DNA of 64,000 nucleotides from an uncultured Maribacter sp. (GCA_947493885.1 CANLTE010000012.1:1-64000); one strand, 5' to 3'. Counted from the stretch's first letter, positions 34,196 to 43,408 are shown. A program made the numbers and translations. Notes: generated by a model not told the origin, from the letters alone.

Positions 34196-36775
34196 ATGTT
34201 CTCTTCAAAGTATAATTTAGTAATTGCCAAGTACGCCATAATATTTTTTGTTTGTTTAGTAACGCTAATTGCATGTACAGATAATAATAATTCTAGAATC
34301 GTTGAAGACTTTAATGCTGATTGGAAATTTCGATTAGGTGAAATTTCTGGTGCAAATGAGTTAAATTTTAATGATTCTGAATGGAAAATCTTAAGTGTTC
34401 CTCATGATTGGAGTATTGATGAAGGTTACCATAAAGAAGGTGAAACTGCATCTAGTACGGGGTTTGTTTTAGCGGGAATTGGTTGGTACAGAAAATCTTT
34501 CACGCTTTCTGAGGCAGATAAGGAGAAATACATTGGAATTCTGTTTGATGGAGTATATAATAATTCTACTGTATGGATTAACGGAAATTTATTAGGCACT
34601 AGACCAAATGGCTACAGTTCCTTTGGTTATGATTTAACTCCTTTTTTAAAGTTTGATGGAGGCAATAATGTTATTGCAGTAAAAGTAAATCGTAAGGCGT
34701 ATGTTGATTCTCGTTGGTACACCGGTTCTGGAATTTATAGAAAAATAAGACTAATAAAAACATCTAAACTGCATGTTAAGCAATGGGGAGTTAGTATTAC
34801 TACGCCAGAAGTTACCAAAGAGAGTGCTTCAGTAAAAATAAAAACAGTATTGGAGCAGTCTGGAACTTTACATTTAGATGGAGTTTCAATTAGGTGTTCA
34901 GTTTTTGATTCCTCCGGAGTTCTGGTTGACAAAAAAGAAATCAAAGTACCTGAGAAATCTGAAGTTACGATAACTGCAAAAGTTGTAAAACCTAAATTAT
35001 GGTCTATAGAGACACCTAATTTATATACCGTAGCTGTAGAGGTTTTTAAAAATGGAGACTTGTTGGATAATGTTACCGAACGTTTCGGAATTAGAACTTT
35101 TGACTTTAACTCAGAAAAAGGGTTTTCTTTAAACAATAAGCGTACAAAAATAAAAGGAGTGAACCTTCATCATGATGCTGGTGCTGTTGGAGCTGCAGTA
35201 CCAAAGGGTATATGGGAATACCGAATTAAAAAATTGAAATCAATTGGAGTTAATGCCGTAAGGTTTTCTCATAATCCGCACGCTAAAGAATTACTTGAGG
35301 TATGTGATGAAATGGGAATGCTTGTTATGAATGAAGCCTTTGACGAATGGAGCAACCCTAAAGAAAAAAGCAAGGTGTTTTTAGGTGATAATGCGGCTTC
35401 TGAAGAGGCCTCAAAAGCGTATCCAACACATTTTAATGATTGGGCAGAAAGAGATTTAAAGGATTTAATTAAACGTGATTTTAATCACCCATCAGTGTTT
35501 ATGATAAGCATTGGTAATGAGATTGAATGGACCTATTCTCACTATTCAAAAACGTTTAATGAGGTAAATGTAGATTTTGATGCTGGGTCGTATGATTTTG
35601 TTCCTGAGTATGATTCACTTAAAATTAAACCCATTTTTGAAAAGAATATTGATGGTAATGATTCCTTGGCAACAACCGCTAAACAGCTGGTGAAATGGGC
35701 TAAAGAAGTAGACACTACGCGGCCAATAACTTGTGGTAGTGTATTACCATCAATCGGAATGACTTCTGGGTATGGAACCGCAGTTGATGTATTAGGGTTT
35801 AATTACCGTGCTTCTGATTATGATGCAGCGCATAAAGCTTATCCTGATTTAAAAATAATTGGTTCTGAAAATTGGGGGGATTATAAAGAATGGAAAAGTG
35901 TAGTTGAACGGGATTTTGTTTCTGGAATTTTTGTTTGGACGGGATTTGCATATATGGGTGAAGCAGGACCATGGCCTAGAAAAGGACTTGAAATATCGTT
36001 TTTTGATTATGCAGGTTTTAAAACACCTAGAGGTCACTTTTTTGAATGCCTTTGGAAAAAAGACCCTAAAGTGTATATGGTAACTACACCTGCTGAGGAG
36101 TCGGAGTTTTCATATGATGAAAAAGATGGTTGGAAGTTTATTATGCAACCTACACCTCCTCCAGTATGGAATATGCTTCGCAAATGGGAGTGGTATAACG
36201 TAAGTTCTAAATGGAAATATCAAAATAATCAACCTATTGTTGTGCAAACTTATACGAATTGTGAGGAAGCAGAATTATTTTTAAATGGAAGCTCTCTTGG
36301 TAAACAAAAACTATCAGATTTTAGTGAAACGGATAATATTATTAAATGGTTGGTGCCATACAGTGCTGGTGAATTAAAAGTTGTAGGGTACAATAAGGGA
36401 AAAAAAGTAGACGAGTATTTGCTTAATACCACTTTGGAAACTGTAAAAGAAATAAAAATTGAAACTACAAAAACACAATTAGCAGCTGATGGTTATGATG
36501 TTGCGGTAGTTACAGCAAGTTTGATAGATGAAAATGGAAACATAATTACAGACATTGACCAAGAAATTACATTTAAGGTTACAGGCGCGCATAAAAATTT
36601 AGGAGTAGATAATGGTTGGGAAATGAACGTGCAACCACATAAAACAAATAAATTGGTGACACATAACGGAAAAGCCATAATTATTATTCAATCCACTAAA
36701 GAAAAAGGACCTATTGAGATAAATGTTTCTCAAGGAGTAGCGGTGTCCAAAACACTTAGTGTACAAGTAGAATAA
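34196..36775 (+). CDS. Glycoside hydrolase family 2 lipoprotein (beta-galactosidase-like)
   Basis: An 859-residue lipoprotein (lipobox LIAC27). GH2 domain order is clear: sugar-binding jelly roll (about 40-200), Ig-like domain (about 200-305), then the TIM barrel with LHHDAGAVG. The acid/base Glu442 is in SIGNEIEW and the nucleophile Glu558 in IGSENWGD. A DUF4982-type domain and a C-terminal Ig-like domain (about 755-859) follow. It should act on beta-linked sugars at the cell surface or periplasm; galactosidase versus other specificity is open. No SusC/D pair is adjacent. Two candidate RNA hairpins precede it. Confidence 0.88.
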   Translation: MFSSKYNLVIAKYAIIFFVCLVTLIACTDNNNSRIVEDFNADWKFRLGEISGANELNFNDSEWKILSVPHDWSIDEGYHKEGETASSTGFVLAGIGWYRKSFTLSEADKEKYIGILFDGVYNNSTVWINGNLLGTRPNGYSSFGYDLTPFLKFDGGNNVIAVKVNRKAYVDSRWYTGSGIYRKIRLIKTSKLHVKQWGVSITTPEVTKESASVKIKTVLEQSGTLHLDGVSIRCSVFDSSGVLVDKKEIKVPEKSEVTITAKVVKPKLWSIETPNLYTVAVEVFKNGDLLDNVTERFGIRTFDFNSEKGFSLNNKRTKIKGVNLHHDAGAVGAAVPKGIWEYRIKKLKSIGVNAVRFSHNPHAKELLEVCDEMGMLVMNEAFDEWSNPKEKSKVFLGDNAASEEASKAYPTHFNDWAERDLKDLIKRDFNHPSVFMISIGNEIEWTYSHYSKTFNEVNVDFDAGSYDFVPEYDSLKIKPIFEKNIDGNDSLATTAKQLVKWAKEVDTTRPITCGSVLPSIGMTSGYGTAVDVLGFNYRASDYDAAHKAYPDLKIIGSENWGDYKEWKSVVERDFVSGIFVWTGFAYMGEAGPWPRKGLEISFFDYAGFKTPRGHFFECLWKKDPKVYMVTTPAEESEFSYDEKDGWKFIMQPTPPPVWNMLRKWEWYNVSSKWKYQNNQPIVVQTYTNCEEAELFLNGSSLGKQKLSDFSETDNIIKWLVPYSAGELKVVGYNKGKKVDEYLLNTTLETVKEIKIETTKTQLAADGYDVAVVTASLIDENGNIITDIDQEITFKVTGAHKNLGVDNGWEMNVQPHKTNKLVTHNGKAIIIIQSTKEKGPIEINVSQGVAVSKTLSVQVE

Positions 36776-36794
36776 AGCAATGTAAAGGGGAGTG

Positions 36795-37916
36795 CTAGCC
36801 TAATTGGTATACTTCGTTCATTTTTTTATCGATAAGAGATTTAGGCATGCTTTTGAAAATAAAGTTTCTAAGACTTGAACCAAAACCCATATGTGCAATT
36901 TTCCCAGTATACCATGATTGTTGAACTATAGTGTTTACTTTTTTAAAACGTATATCCTGAAACTCTTTAAACGCGTTATCAGCATTTACAATGCAATTGG
37001 CTAAGAAATAAGCATCCTCAATGGCTTGCGCTCCTCCTTGACCCATATTAGGAGTAGTGGCGTGGCCTGCATCGCCTATAAGACATATAGTATTAGAGTA
37101 CCATTTTCTTATAGGCTTTAAGTCTATAATGTCGTTTCTAATTATATTATCTATGCTAGTGTTTTCAATTAAACCAGTTACTACATTGTGATAATTCTTG
37201 TATTTCTTAAGAAGCTCTGTTTTTAAATTTTCCAAATCATCTTTCTGAAATGCTTTACTTTTGGCAACGGCAAACCAGTAGGTTTGGTTAGTAGAGACTT
37301 TTGATAAGCCAAACCTAATTTTATCTCCCCACATTTCAATACCTCTATGATTAAATTCTGAATCAATGTTATGAGATGTAATACCTCGCCAACAAGTTTG
37401 TCCTGAATAGCGAATTTTACTTTCTGGGAAAAGCTGCTTTCTTACTTCGGAATTTATTCCATCGGCCCCAATAATATATGAAGCTTCTGTTGTGGTACCA
37501 TCTTTAAAAAACAAATGTATACTATGGTTACTTTCTTCAAATTTCAGTAAGCTTTTGTTCCAATGAATTTTATGTTCTGGAACATTATCCAAAAGCACTT
37601 TTTGGAGAGCAATTCTATGTATAGCTACCGTTGAGAAACCAAATTTTTGTATAGCCTCGCTTTGCGCACTATCAGTAATAGGTTCTAGGTTTTTGTCCGT
37701 TACCGTGATTCTATTAATTGCATTACCATTTTGTTGTATTTGGTCTAGTATCCCTAACCATTCGTAAACTTTTAGCGCATTTGGGGCTAACCATATACCA
37801 GCTCCAACAGCGTTTGAGCTTTCAGATTTTTCAAATATTTGGTAGTCAATATTAAGTTTCTCAAATGCTAATGCAGTGGTTAAACCTCCAATTCCAGCAC
37901 CAATTATTGCATACAT
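36795..37916 (-). CDS. FAD-dependent monooxygenase
   Basis: A 373-residue flavoprotein hydroxylase. GAGIGGLTTALAFEK at the N-terminus binds the ADP part of FAD, GADGINSEVRK is the DG motif, and LIGDAGHATTPNMGQGGAQAIEDA is the GD motif. Close in plan to salicylate-hydroxylase and TetX-type enzymes; substrate not known, so no resistance role is claimed. A 20-base palindrome overlapping a -7 box sits just upstream of the start, suggesting control by a dimeric repressor encoded elsewhere. Confidence 0.85.
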   Translation of the reverse strand: MYAIIGAGIGGLTTALAFEKLNIDYQIFEKSESSNAVGAGIWLAPNALKVYEWLGILDQIQQNGNAINRITVTDKNLEPITDSAQSEAIQKFGFSTVAIHRIALQKVLLDNVPEHKIHWNKSLLKFEESNHSIHLFFKDGTTTEASYIIGADGINSEVRKQLFPESKIRYSGQTCWRGITSHNIDSEFNHRGIEMWGDKIRFGLSKVSTNQTYWFAVAKSKAFQKDDLENLKTELLKKYKNYHNVVTGLIENTSIDNIIRNDIIDLKPIRKWYSNTICLIGDAGHATTPNMGQGGAQAIEDAYFLANCIVNADNAFKEFQDIRFKKVNTIVQQSWYTGKIAHMGFGSSLRNFIFKSMPKSLIDKKMNEVYQLG

Positions 37917-37931
37917 AATTTGGGTTTATTT

Positions 37932-37955
37932 TTTGATGATGTATCATCAAAGATA
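37932..37955 (-). promoter_or_regulatory. Palindromic operator overlapping the monooxygenase -7 box
   Basis: TTTGATGAT and ATCATCAAA (37932-37951) form a 9-bp inverted repeat with a GT centre. On the minus strand TATCTTTG (37955-37948) fits TANNTTTG and overlaps it. The nearest TTG is 25 bases further upstream, longer than usual. No regulator gene lies beside it. Confidence 0.5.
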
Positions 37956-38011
37956 CAACTGAAAAATGTGATTTTTACCACAAGTATTTACAAAAAAAAG
38001 CGAGATTTTGA

Positions 38012-38887
38012 CTATTTAACCTTTTGAAAAATAGGATTAAAAGCTTTTGAGGCTACTATTACGGTATCACCGATGTTTATGTCTTTTAATTCATTTTCCT
38101 CAGCTACAACTTTTACAAAACTGGAGCCAATTAAAATGGTAACAACATAAATAATATCTTCTTTTTTAATATTTATAATCTCCCCCGTGAACTGAAATTT
38201 ACCACTTATTTGCTTATTGGTAAACACGTCAAAAGGGTTTCCTTGTTTTATCACTTCTCCTTTTTCGAGAATTAGAACGGTGTCAGACATCTTTACAATT
38301 TCACCAACTTCATGGCTAATAAGTACTGTAGTTAAATTATATTCTTTATGAACCTTTAAGATGTAGTCTTGCAACTTATTCCGCATAGCTGGATCAAGAG
38401 CCGAAAGCGGTTCATCGAGCATTAAAATATCCGGTTTTCTAACTAGTGCTCTTGCTAGAGCCACTCTTTGCTTTTGACCTCCCGAAAGATTTTCCGGTTT
38501 ACGATCTTTTAAGCTTTCTAACTCCGTAATTGCGATTAGATTAGTTATAATTTTTTTGTCTTGTCCTTTATCTAAGGCAAAAAGTAAATTTTCTTTTACC
38601 GTCATATTTGGAAAAAGCGCATAGTCCTGAAAGACAAATCCAAGCTTACGTTCCTGAGGCTTTAGGGAGATTTTTTTATCCGTGTCTAACCAAGTTTTTT
38701 GATTTACTACAATACGACCTTTATCAGCTTTAAGGAGACCAGAAATTATTCTTAATAATGATGTTTTTCCAGCACCAGATGGACCATAAATGGTCGTGAG
38801 TTTTCCTTTCTTCAGCGAAATGTTAACATTAAGTTTTATTTCACCGTCGGCCGCCAATAATTTTTTCTGTACTGATATTTGTATCAT
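38012..38887 (-). CDS. modC: Molybdate ABC transporter ATP-binding protein
   Basis: A 291-residue ABC ATPase: Walker A GPSGAGKTS, signature LSGGQKQRVALARAL, Walker B PDILMLDEPLSALD, and the switch His in LISHEVGE. The C-terminal ~65 residues form a TOBE/Mop-type domain that binds oxyanion. Together with the ModB permease and ModA binding protein upstream it imports molybdate (tungstate also possible). It overlaps modB by 4 bases. It is the last gene of the operon. Confidence 0.9.
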   Translation of the reverse strand: MIQISVQKKLLAADGEIKLNVNISLKKGKLTTIYGPSGAGKTSLLRIISGLLKADKGRIVVNQKTWLDTDKKISLKPQERKLGFVFQDYALFPNMTVKENLLFALDKGQDKKIITNLIAITELESLKDRKPENLSGGQKQRVALARALVRKPDILMLDEPLSALDPAMRNKLQDYILKVHKEYNLTTVLISHEVGEIVKMSDTVLILEKGEVIKQGNPFDVFTNKQISGKFQFTGEIINIKKEDIIYVVTILIGSSFVKVVAEENELKDINIGDTVIVASKAFNPIFQKVK

Positions 38888-39558
38888 TTCTTAAACGGTT
38901 TGATGTATCCACCATTAATTAGATACACTAATAGTAAAATAAAAAATGTAATTGCAAATAGTATTATGGAATACGTATTTGCCATAGTATAATTGAGTGC
39001 TTCTACTTCATCATAAATGGCAATTGAAGCAACCTTGGTTTCTCCAGGAATGTTCCCTCCAATCATTAGAACTACTCCAAACTCTCCAATAGTATGAGCA
39101 AAAGCCAAAACGATACCTGTTAGTATTGACGATTTCATATTTGGAAGTAGTACCTTAAATAGTGTTTTTGTTTTGGTTTTCCCCAAAACATATGAGGCTT
39201 CAATAATGGATGACGAAATGTTTGAGAATCCAGATTGCAATGGTTGTACCATAAATGGTAGGCTATAAATAATGGATGCAAAGACTAACCCGTGGAATGA
39301 AAAAATGAGCTGTAGATCTAAATAATCATTCAACCAGCTTCCAATAGTATTGGATGGACTAAAAGCTATTAATAAATAAAAACCCAAAACAGTTGGAGGC
39401 AGCACTAGAGGCATACTTACTAAGGTTTCAATAATAGGTTTTACCTTAGATTTGGAATAAGCAAGCCAGTAGGAGAGGGGAATAGCAATTATTAGTAATA
39501 AAACCGTTGTTACCAGAGCCAACTTAAATGTTAAAATTAAAGGTTGCCATTCTATCAT
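38884..39558 (-). CDS. modB: Molybdate ABC transporter permease
   Basis: A 224-residue inner-membrane protein with about five helices and the ABC permease EAA-type loop (EASYVLGKTKTKTLFKVLLPNMKSSILTG). MPLVLPPTVLGFYLLIAF is the ModB family pattern. It forms the channel for ModC. It overlaps the di-Mop gene and modC by 4 bases each, so all are translationally coupled. Confidence 0.9.
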   Translation of the reverse strand: MIEWQPLILTFKLALVTTVLLLIIAIPLSYWLAYSKSKVKPIIETLVSMPLVLPPTVLGFYLLIAFSPSNTIGSWLNDYLDLQLIFSFHGLVFASIIYSLPFMVQPLQSGFSNISSSIIEASYVLGKTKTKTLFKVLLPNMKSSILTGIVLAFAHTIGEFGVVLMIGGNIPGETKVASIAIYDEVEALNYTMANTYSIILFAITFFILLLVYLINGGYIKPFKK

Positions 39559-39953
39559 TCTGATAACATTATTTCGTTAGTCTTAATCATAGCGGTAACC
39601 GTTTCTCCTAGTTTTAAGTCTAGTTTTTGAACCGAATTTGCTGTAATTATTGAGATTATAATACCTACACTAGTTTTAATACATAGTTTGCTTAAAAGTG
39701 CACCTTTTTCTATTCCATCTATAGTTCCTGTAATTTTATTTTGCAAGCTGACCATATGCTTAGTTCCTTTTCCTATAACAACTTCGGTTTCTTTGAAAAT
39801 AACTTTGACTTGGTTTTCTTCTTTTAGGTAGGATGCAGAATTCGGTGTTTCTATTAATATTGTTTTAAAAAAAAAGGCACCAATTTGTATTTCGATAATT
39901 GATAGACTACCGCTAGTCTCTATTGCTGTTATCTTTCCATTTAAAACATTCAT
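39555..39953 (-). CDS. Di-Mop (TOBE) molybdate-binding protein
   Basis: A 132-residue soluble protein consisting of two ~65-residue TOBE/Mop domains (NVLNGKITAIETSGSLSIIEI and NKITGTIDGIEKGALLSKLCI). Mop-type proteins bind molybdate or tungstate and act as storage or homeostasis proteins. Its place between modA and modB, overlapping modB by 4 bases, makes it part of the transport operon. It may pass or buffer the oxyanion inside the cell. No molybdoenzyme or Moco synthesis gene occurs in the window. Confidence 0.8.
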   Translation of the reverse strand: MNVLNGKITAIETSGSLSIIEIQIGAFFFKTILIETPNSASYLKEENQVKVIFKETEVVIGKGTKHMVSLQNKITGTIDGIEKGALLSKLCIKTSVGIIISIITANSVQKLDLKLGETVTAMIKTNEIMLSE

Positions 39954-39962
39954 ATACTAGAT

Positions 39963-40715
39963 TTAATCTACGAAATAACCGTTTTTTTGTAGCATTTTCT
40001 TGGCTTCTTCTGAAAACAAAAAATCGTAAAATTGTTTAACCTTTGGGTCAGTACTTTGTTGCTTAATAATGACCGCAGCTTGAGCTATTGGTGAATATAA
40101 AGTTTTATCAACATCAATCCAATTTCCTCTTCCTTTCATTGAAGGGGATAAAACTATTGATTTTGAGGTAAAACCTATTTCAGCAGATTTAGTGGTAATA
40201 AATTGGCTAGTTTGAGCAACATTCTCTCCAAAAACGAGCTTTTCTTTTAAGCTTTTGTAAAGCTGTTGTTTTTTCAGTGACTCAAGAGTAGCAACTCCGT
40301 ATGGTGCTAGTTTGGGGTTAGGTAGCGCTATATGCTTTATTTCTTTTTTGGAAAGTATATTATAAGATGGTTTAATATTACTATCCATTGTCCACATTAC
40401 CAAACTACCATATGCATATACTTGAGGTTTATGCGTCGTTAAATTGTTTTTATATAAATCGTTTGGGTATTTTAAATCAGCGGAAATAAAGAGATGGTAT
40501 GGAGCACCCTCTTTTATTTGAGCAGTAAGCTTTCCTGAAGAGCCTATTATTAAGTTACACTTAATTCCAGTTTTTTGAGTAAACCCTTTAGCAATTGCTT
40601 TTAAAGCATATTGCATGTTTGCTGCAACAGCAATATTGAGGGTACTCTCGTTATTTTTTTTACAACTTAGAATTGTAGCAAAACATATTACAATAAGAAT
40701 ACCTGCCTTTTTCAA
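39963..40715 (-). CDS. modA: Molybdate-binding periplasmic lipoprotein
   Basis: A 250-residue substrate-binding lipoprotein (lipobox ILSC18). The type II binding-protein plan is clear: IAVAANMQYALKAIAKGF near the N-terminus and GSSGKLTAQIKEGAPYHLFISAD contribute to the oxyanion pocket, with the usual ModA length. It captures molybdate or tungstate for ModBC. First gene of the mod operon; 10 bases separate it from the di-Mop gene. A long hairpin element lies about 100 bases upstream of its start. Confidence 0.88.
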   Translation of the reverse strand: MKKAGILIVICFATILSCKKNNESTLNIAVAANMQYALKAIAKGFTQKTGIKCNLIIGSSGKLTAQIKEGAPYHLFISADLKYPNDLYKNNLTTHKPQVYAYGSLVMWTMDSNIKPSYNILSKKEIKHIALPNPKLAPYGVATLESLKKQQLYKSLKEKLVFGENVAQTSQFITTKSAEIGFTSKSIVLSPSMKGRGNWIDVDKTLYSPIAQAAVIIKQQSTDPKVKQFYDFLFSEEAKKMLQKNGYFVD

Positions 40716-40817
40716 ATGGAGTTAATTTTTTTAGATAGGTAAAATTAAACTTATGTTTTAGTACTACCCAAACAACACCCATATTTTTGCAGTTGCAATT
40801 TAATCAAGACTTTATAA

Positions 40818-40888
40818 ACAAACGAGAATATGCTATGGATATCCCCAAAGGGTGATATAGCGTTGCTCCCTAACATATACTCGTTTGT
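40818..40888. other. Long imperfect hairpin element upstream of modA
   Basis: The arms 40818-40832 and 40874-40888 (15 bases, one mismatch) enclose a second inner stem (CTAT at 40833-40836 with ATAG at 40857-40860, and CCC with GGG around AAA). Read on the minus strand toward modA, a 13-base unpaired segment (TTAGGGAGCAACG) sits on one side between the two stems, i.e. an asymmetric internal loop. It may terminate the YCII gene, be a mobile palindrome, or be a structured leader for the mod operon. I cannot assign it to a known family. Confidence 0.5.
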
Positions 40889-40906
40889 ATTGTTTAGCTA
40901 ATGTAA

Positions 40907-41263
40907 TTAGTTAATGCCCTCCACCTTTTTAATAGGTCTAACCTCAATTCTCCAAATGCCTTCTTCAAATCTTGGGTCCTCTTTTGTAATGGCAATAGCT
41001 TCATCCAGATCTTCGGCTAATAGATGATAATATCCAGAGATAATTTCTTTAGTTTCATTATATGGTCCGTCAATTACCTTTCCATCTTTATAAGACAACA
41101 TTCGTCCCTCCATTTCTAATGGTTGAGCAGATTTCATTCGCCCTTGATCCGCCAATTTTTTGATAAAACTACCAACTTTTTCAATGTGCTGCTGTAATTG
41201 TTCGGGTGATAAATTTGCTTTTGGCTTTTCTTCACTTCTAATAAATAACATAAATTCTTTCAT
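40907..41263 (-). CDS. YCII-related (DGPF) family protein
   Basis: A 118-residue protein of the YciI/DGPF family (KEFMLFIRSEE, MLSYKDGKVIDGPYNETKEIISGYY with DGPY, and the acidic AITKEDPRFEEG). The family is a small ferredoxin-like fold, often cotranscribed with ECF42-type sigma factors, as here (48 bases after the sigma gene). It probably serves as the sigma factor's effector or target. Biochemical activity unknown. Confidence 0.85.
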   Translation of the reverse strand: MKEFMLFIRSEEKPKANLSPEQLQQHIEKVGSFIKKLADQGRMKSAQPLEMEGRMLSYKDGKVIDGPYNETKEIISGYYHLLAEDLDEAIAITKEDPRFEEGIWRIEVRPIKKVEGIN

Positions 41264-41311
41264 GATTATATTTTTATATAATTAATTATAACCTCATAAC
41301 AACTCAGTTTA

Positions 41312-42580
41312 TTAATTAGGGACAACCGTCAGTAATTTTCTTTTCAATAAATCAATATCTCTTTTATTAGTTGCAAGCGAAATCGCCTTTTTTAGCTGAG
41401 TTGTTGCCTTTTTTACATTGTTTTCTTTTTTGTAAAACTCGCCAAGGGTGGAATGAAATAAATGGTGATTTCCAATGTCTGAATTTGCCTCCAGCGAAAT
41501 TAACTCTTTAATAGCAGCCGTGTTTCCTTTTACAATGGCTAAAGGAATACTCCTATTTAATCTACTAATTGGTGAGTTTTCTAAAACCACTAATTTATCA
41601 TATAGCAATAGTATTTCCTGCCAGTTGGTTTCTTTAAAGCTAGGAGAAATACAGTGGTTAGCGGAAATGGTTGCAAGAATAAGAAAAATGGAAGGTTCCT
41701 TTTTTTGAGTAGCTAAACTTAAATTTTGAATACCCAATTGAATTAATTCTTGGTTCCATTTTTTTCTATCCTGTTTTTCCATTTCTATTATGGTATTGTC
41801 AGCATTCATTCGAGCCTCAAATCTAGAAGCATTCAAATACATAAGGGAAAGCAGCGCATAACAATCTGATTTATTCTTAATATGTTTACTACTCACTAAT
41901 ATTTTTACTAACCTAATGGCTTCTAAACATAAATCATATCTAATAAGCTCGTGTTTTTTTGAAGGGAAGTAACCTTCATTAAAAAGTAAGTATATAGTTT
42001 TAAGAATACTATCAAGTGATTGGTTAAGGTTAGGAGGAATTGTAAAACTTACCTTATTTTTTCGAAGTTGTTTACGTCCTCTTACCAGTCTTTTGTTAAT
42101 GGTTTCGTTAGATGAGAAAAATGCGTTTGCAATTTCAGAAATACTAAAACCGCATAATATTTTTAATATTAAAGCTATTTGCGAATTCTCAGAAATAGAA
42201 GGGTGGCAACAAACAAACATCATTTTTAGTTGATTGTCAAAAGCAATTTCATCTGAAGTTAATTGAATTTCAAAGGTGTCTAGATTTTGCTCTCCCTTTT
42301 TAAGATTACGATAAGTTAGTTGGTGTTTTTTCTTTTTTAAAATATTGTAAGTAAGGTTTTTGGCAACCGTGTATAACCAAGCTTGAGGATTTTTAGGAAC
42401 TTCATTTTGTTCCCAAAAGTCTACTGCCTTAAGTAAAGTTTCTTGAACAATATCTTCTGCAGTTTCTACATTTTCGGTTCCAATATATTTGGTAATAACC
42501 GATACCATTTTTCCATACTCATTGCGGAAGAAATGTTCAGTAAGTGCTCTACTGCTTTTTTCTTTATTAGAATTATCCAT
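41312..42580 (-). CDS. ECF42-type RNA polymerase sigma factor
   Basis: A 422-residue protein: sigma region 2 (about 12-85; ETAEDIVQETLLKAVDFW), region 4 (about 115-170; GFSISEIANAFFSSNETINKRLVRGRKQLRKNK), then ~240 helical residues of the DUF6596/TPR-like type that replace an anti-sigma factor. The C-terminal extension is required for activity in the ECF42 group. Its YCII partner gene follows on the same strand. Likely controls the YCII gene and others; a stimulus is not known. Confidence 0.88.
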   Translation of the reverse strand: MDNSNKEKSSRALTEHFFRNEYGKMVSVITKYIGTENVETAEDIVQETLLKAVDFWEQNEVPKNPQAWLYTVAKNLTYNILKKKKHQLTYRNLKKGEQNLDTFEIQLTSDEIAFDNQLKMMFVCCHPSISENSQIALILKILCGFSISEIANAFFSSNETINKRLVRGRKQLRKNKVSFTIPPNLNQSLDSILKTIYLLFNEGYFPSKKHELIRYDLCLEAIRLVKILVSSKHIKNKSDCYALLSLMYLNASRFEARMNADNTIIEMEKQDRKKWNQELIQLGIQNLSLATQKKEPSIFLILATISANHCISPSFKETNWQEILLLYDKLVVLENSPISRLNRSIPLAIVKGNTAAIKELISLEANSDIGNHHLFHSTLGEFYKKENNVKKATTQLKKAISLATNKRDIDLLKRKLLTVVPN

Positions 42581-42630
42581 TATACTAATTCAATACTTTG
42601 TAATGAATTTAAGAATAATAATATAAAGAA

Positions 42631-42669
42631 ATTACAACCCATGGCTTTTTGAAAGTTATGGGTTGTAAT
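42631..42669 (-). terminator. Terminator after the SDR gene
   Basis: A 12-bp perfect stem, ATTACAACCCAT (42631-42642) with ATGGGTTGTAAT (42658-42669), lies 10 bases past the SDR stop on the minus strand, with a T-rich tail. It separates the SDR transcript from the sigma factor gene. Confidence 0.65.
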
Positions 42670-42679
42670 AATCTAATGT

Positions 42680-43408
42680 TTAATTGTGATACATATCGTG
42701 GTATATTTCAGCGAGTTTTGATGGTTCTTCTTTCCAAGCATGATACATGTTTAGCCCCATATCATCAGGAACAATGTCTAATTCTCCCATTTCTACTTTA
42801 TCAAGAATTTTCTCTGCAGTGCTATCTGGAGAAGGCATGTCCCCATCGCTTCCTATGTTCATATCAGTATCAATGGCACCTGGATTTACCGTATGTACCA
42901 TAATATTTTTTTTAGCTAATTCTATTCTAACAGATAATGAGGCTGAAAAAAGAGCTGCTTTTGATGCAGAATACCCAGCTATTAATGGAAGTGGAGAGTA
43001 GGCAACAATTGAAGCAATGTTAACAATTTTTGCTGGGGTATTTTTTTCTAGTACAGGGGCAAAAGCTTTCATCATGGCAATGGTTCCGTAATAGTTAACT
43101 CTCATATCATATTCCAAGTTACTTTCTTTTCCTTCGAGAATATTTCCTGAGCTTAACACTCCAGCATTATTTATCAGTACTTCAACGTCTGAGGCATTTT
43201 TTACGACTTGATTTATCTGACTTTCATTGGTAATATCCAGAGTTAAAGGAATGACTCTATCATCATTAAAGTTTGGAAGTTTATTACTGTCCCTAGCGGT
43301 AGCGTAAATTTTACTAGCCCCTTTTTTTAGTGCAGATTTAACCAATGATTTTCCAATACCTCTATTTGCTCCAGTAACAAGAATAACTTTGTTTTTTAAC
43401 GTTTGCAT
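42680..43408 (-). CDS. SDR family oxidoreductase
   Basis: A 242-residue Rossmann-fold short-chain dehydrogenase: VTGANRGIGKSL binds NAD(P), NNAGVLSSG is the NNAG motif, and YSASKAALF gives the catalytic Tyr and Lys with Ser upstream (NIASIV). Substrate unknown. It lies between the AraC-Ogt gene and the sigma factor gene, separated from the latter by a terminator. A TAGTTTTG box on the minus strand is at 43441-43434. Confidence 0.85.
   Translation of the reverse strand: MQTLKNKVILVTGANRGIGKSLVKSALKKGASKIYATARDSNKLPNFNDDRVIPLTLDITNESQINQVVKNASDVEVLINNAGVLSSGNILEGKESNLEYDMRVNYYGTIAMMKAFAPVLEKNTPAKIVNIASIVAYSPLPLIAGYSASKAALFSASLSVRIELAKKNIMVHTVNPGAIDTDMNIGSDGDMPSPDSTAEKILDKVEMGELDIVPDDMGLNMYHAWKEEPSKLAEIYHDMYHN

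Noticed and set aside
40818-40888. Molybdenum-cofactor riboswitch
   Set aside because: The position before modA is suggestive, but the sequence does not let me recognise the conserved core of the Moco motif; kept only as an unassigned hairpin.
40716-40906. attC site at 40.8 kb
   Set aside because: It is an inverted repeat, but the ends lack a GTTRRRY/RYYYAAC core and no gene ends inside it.
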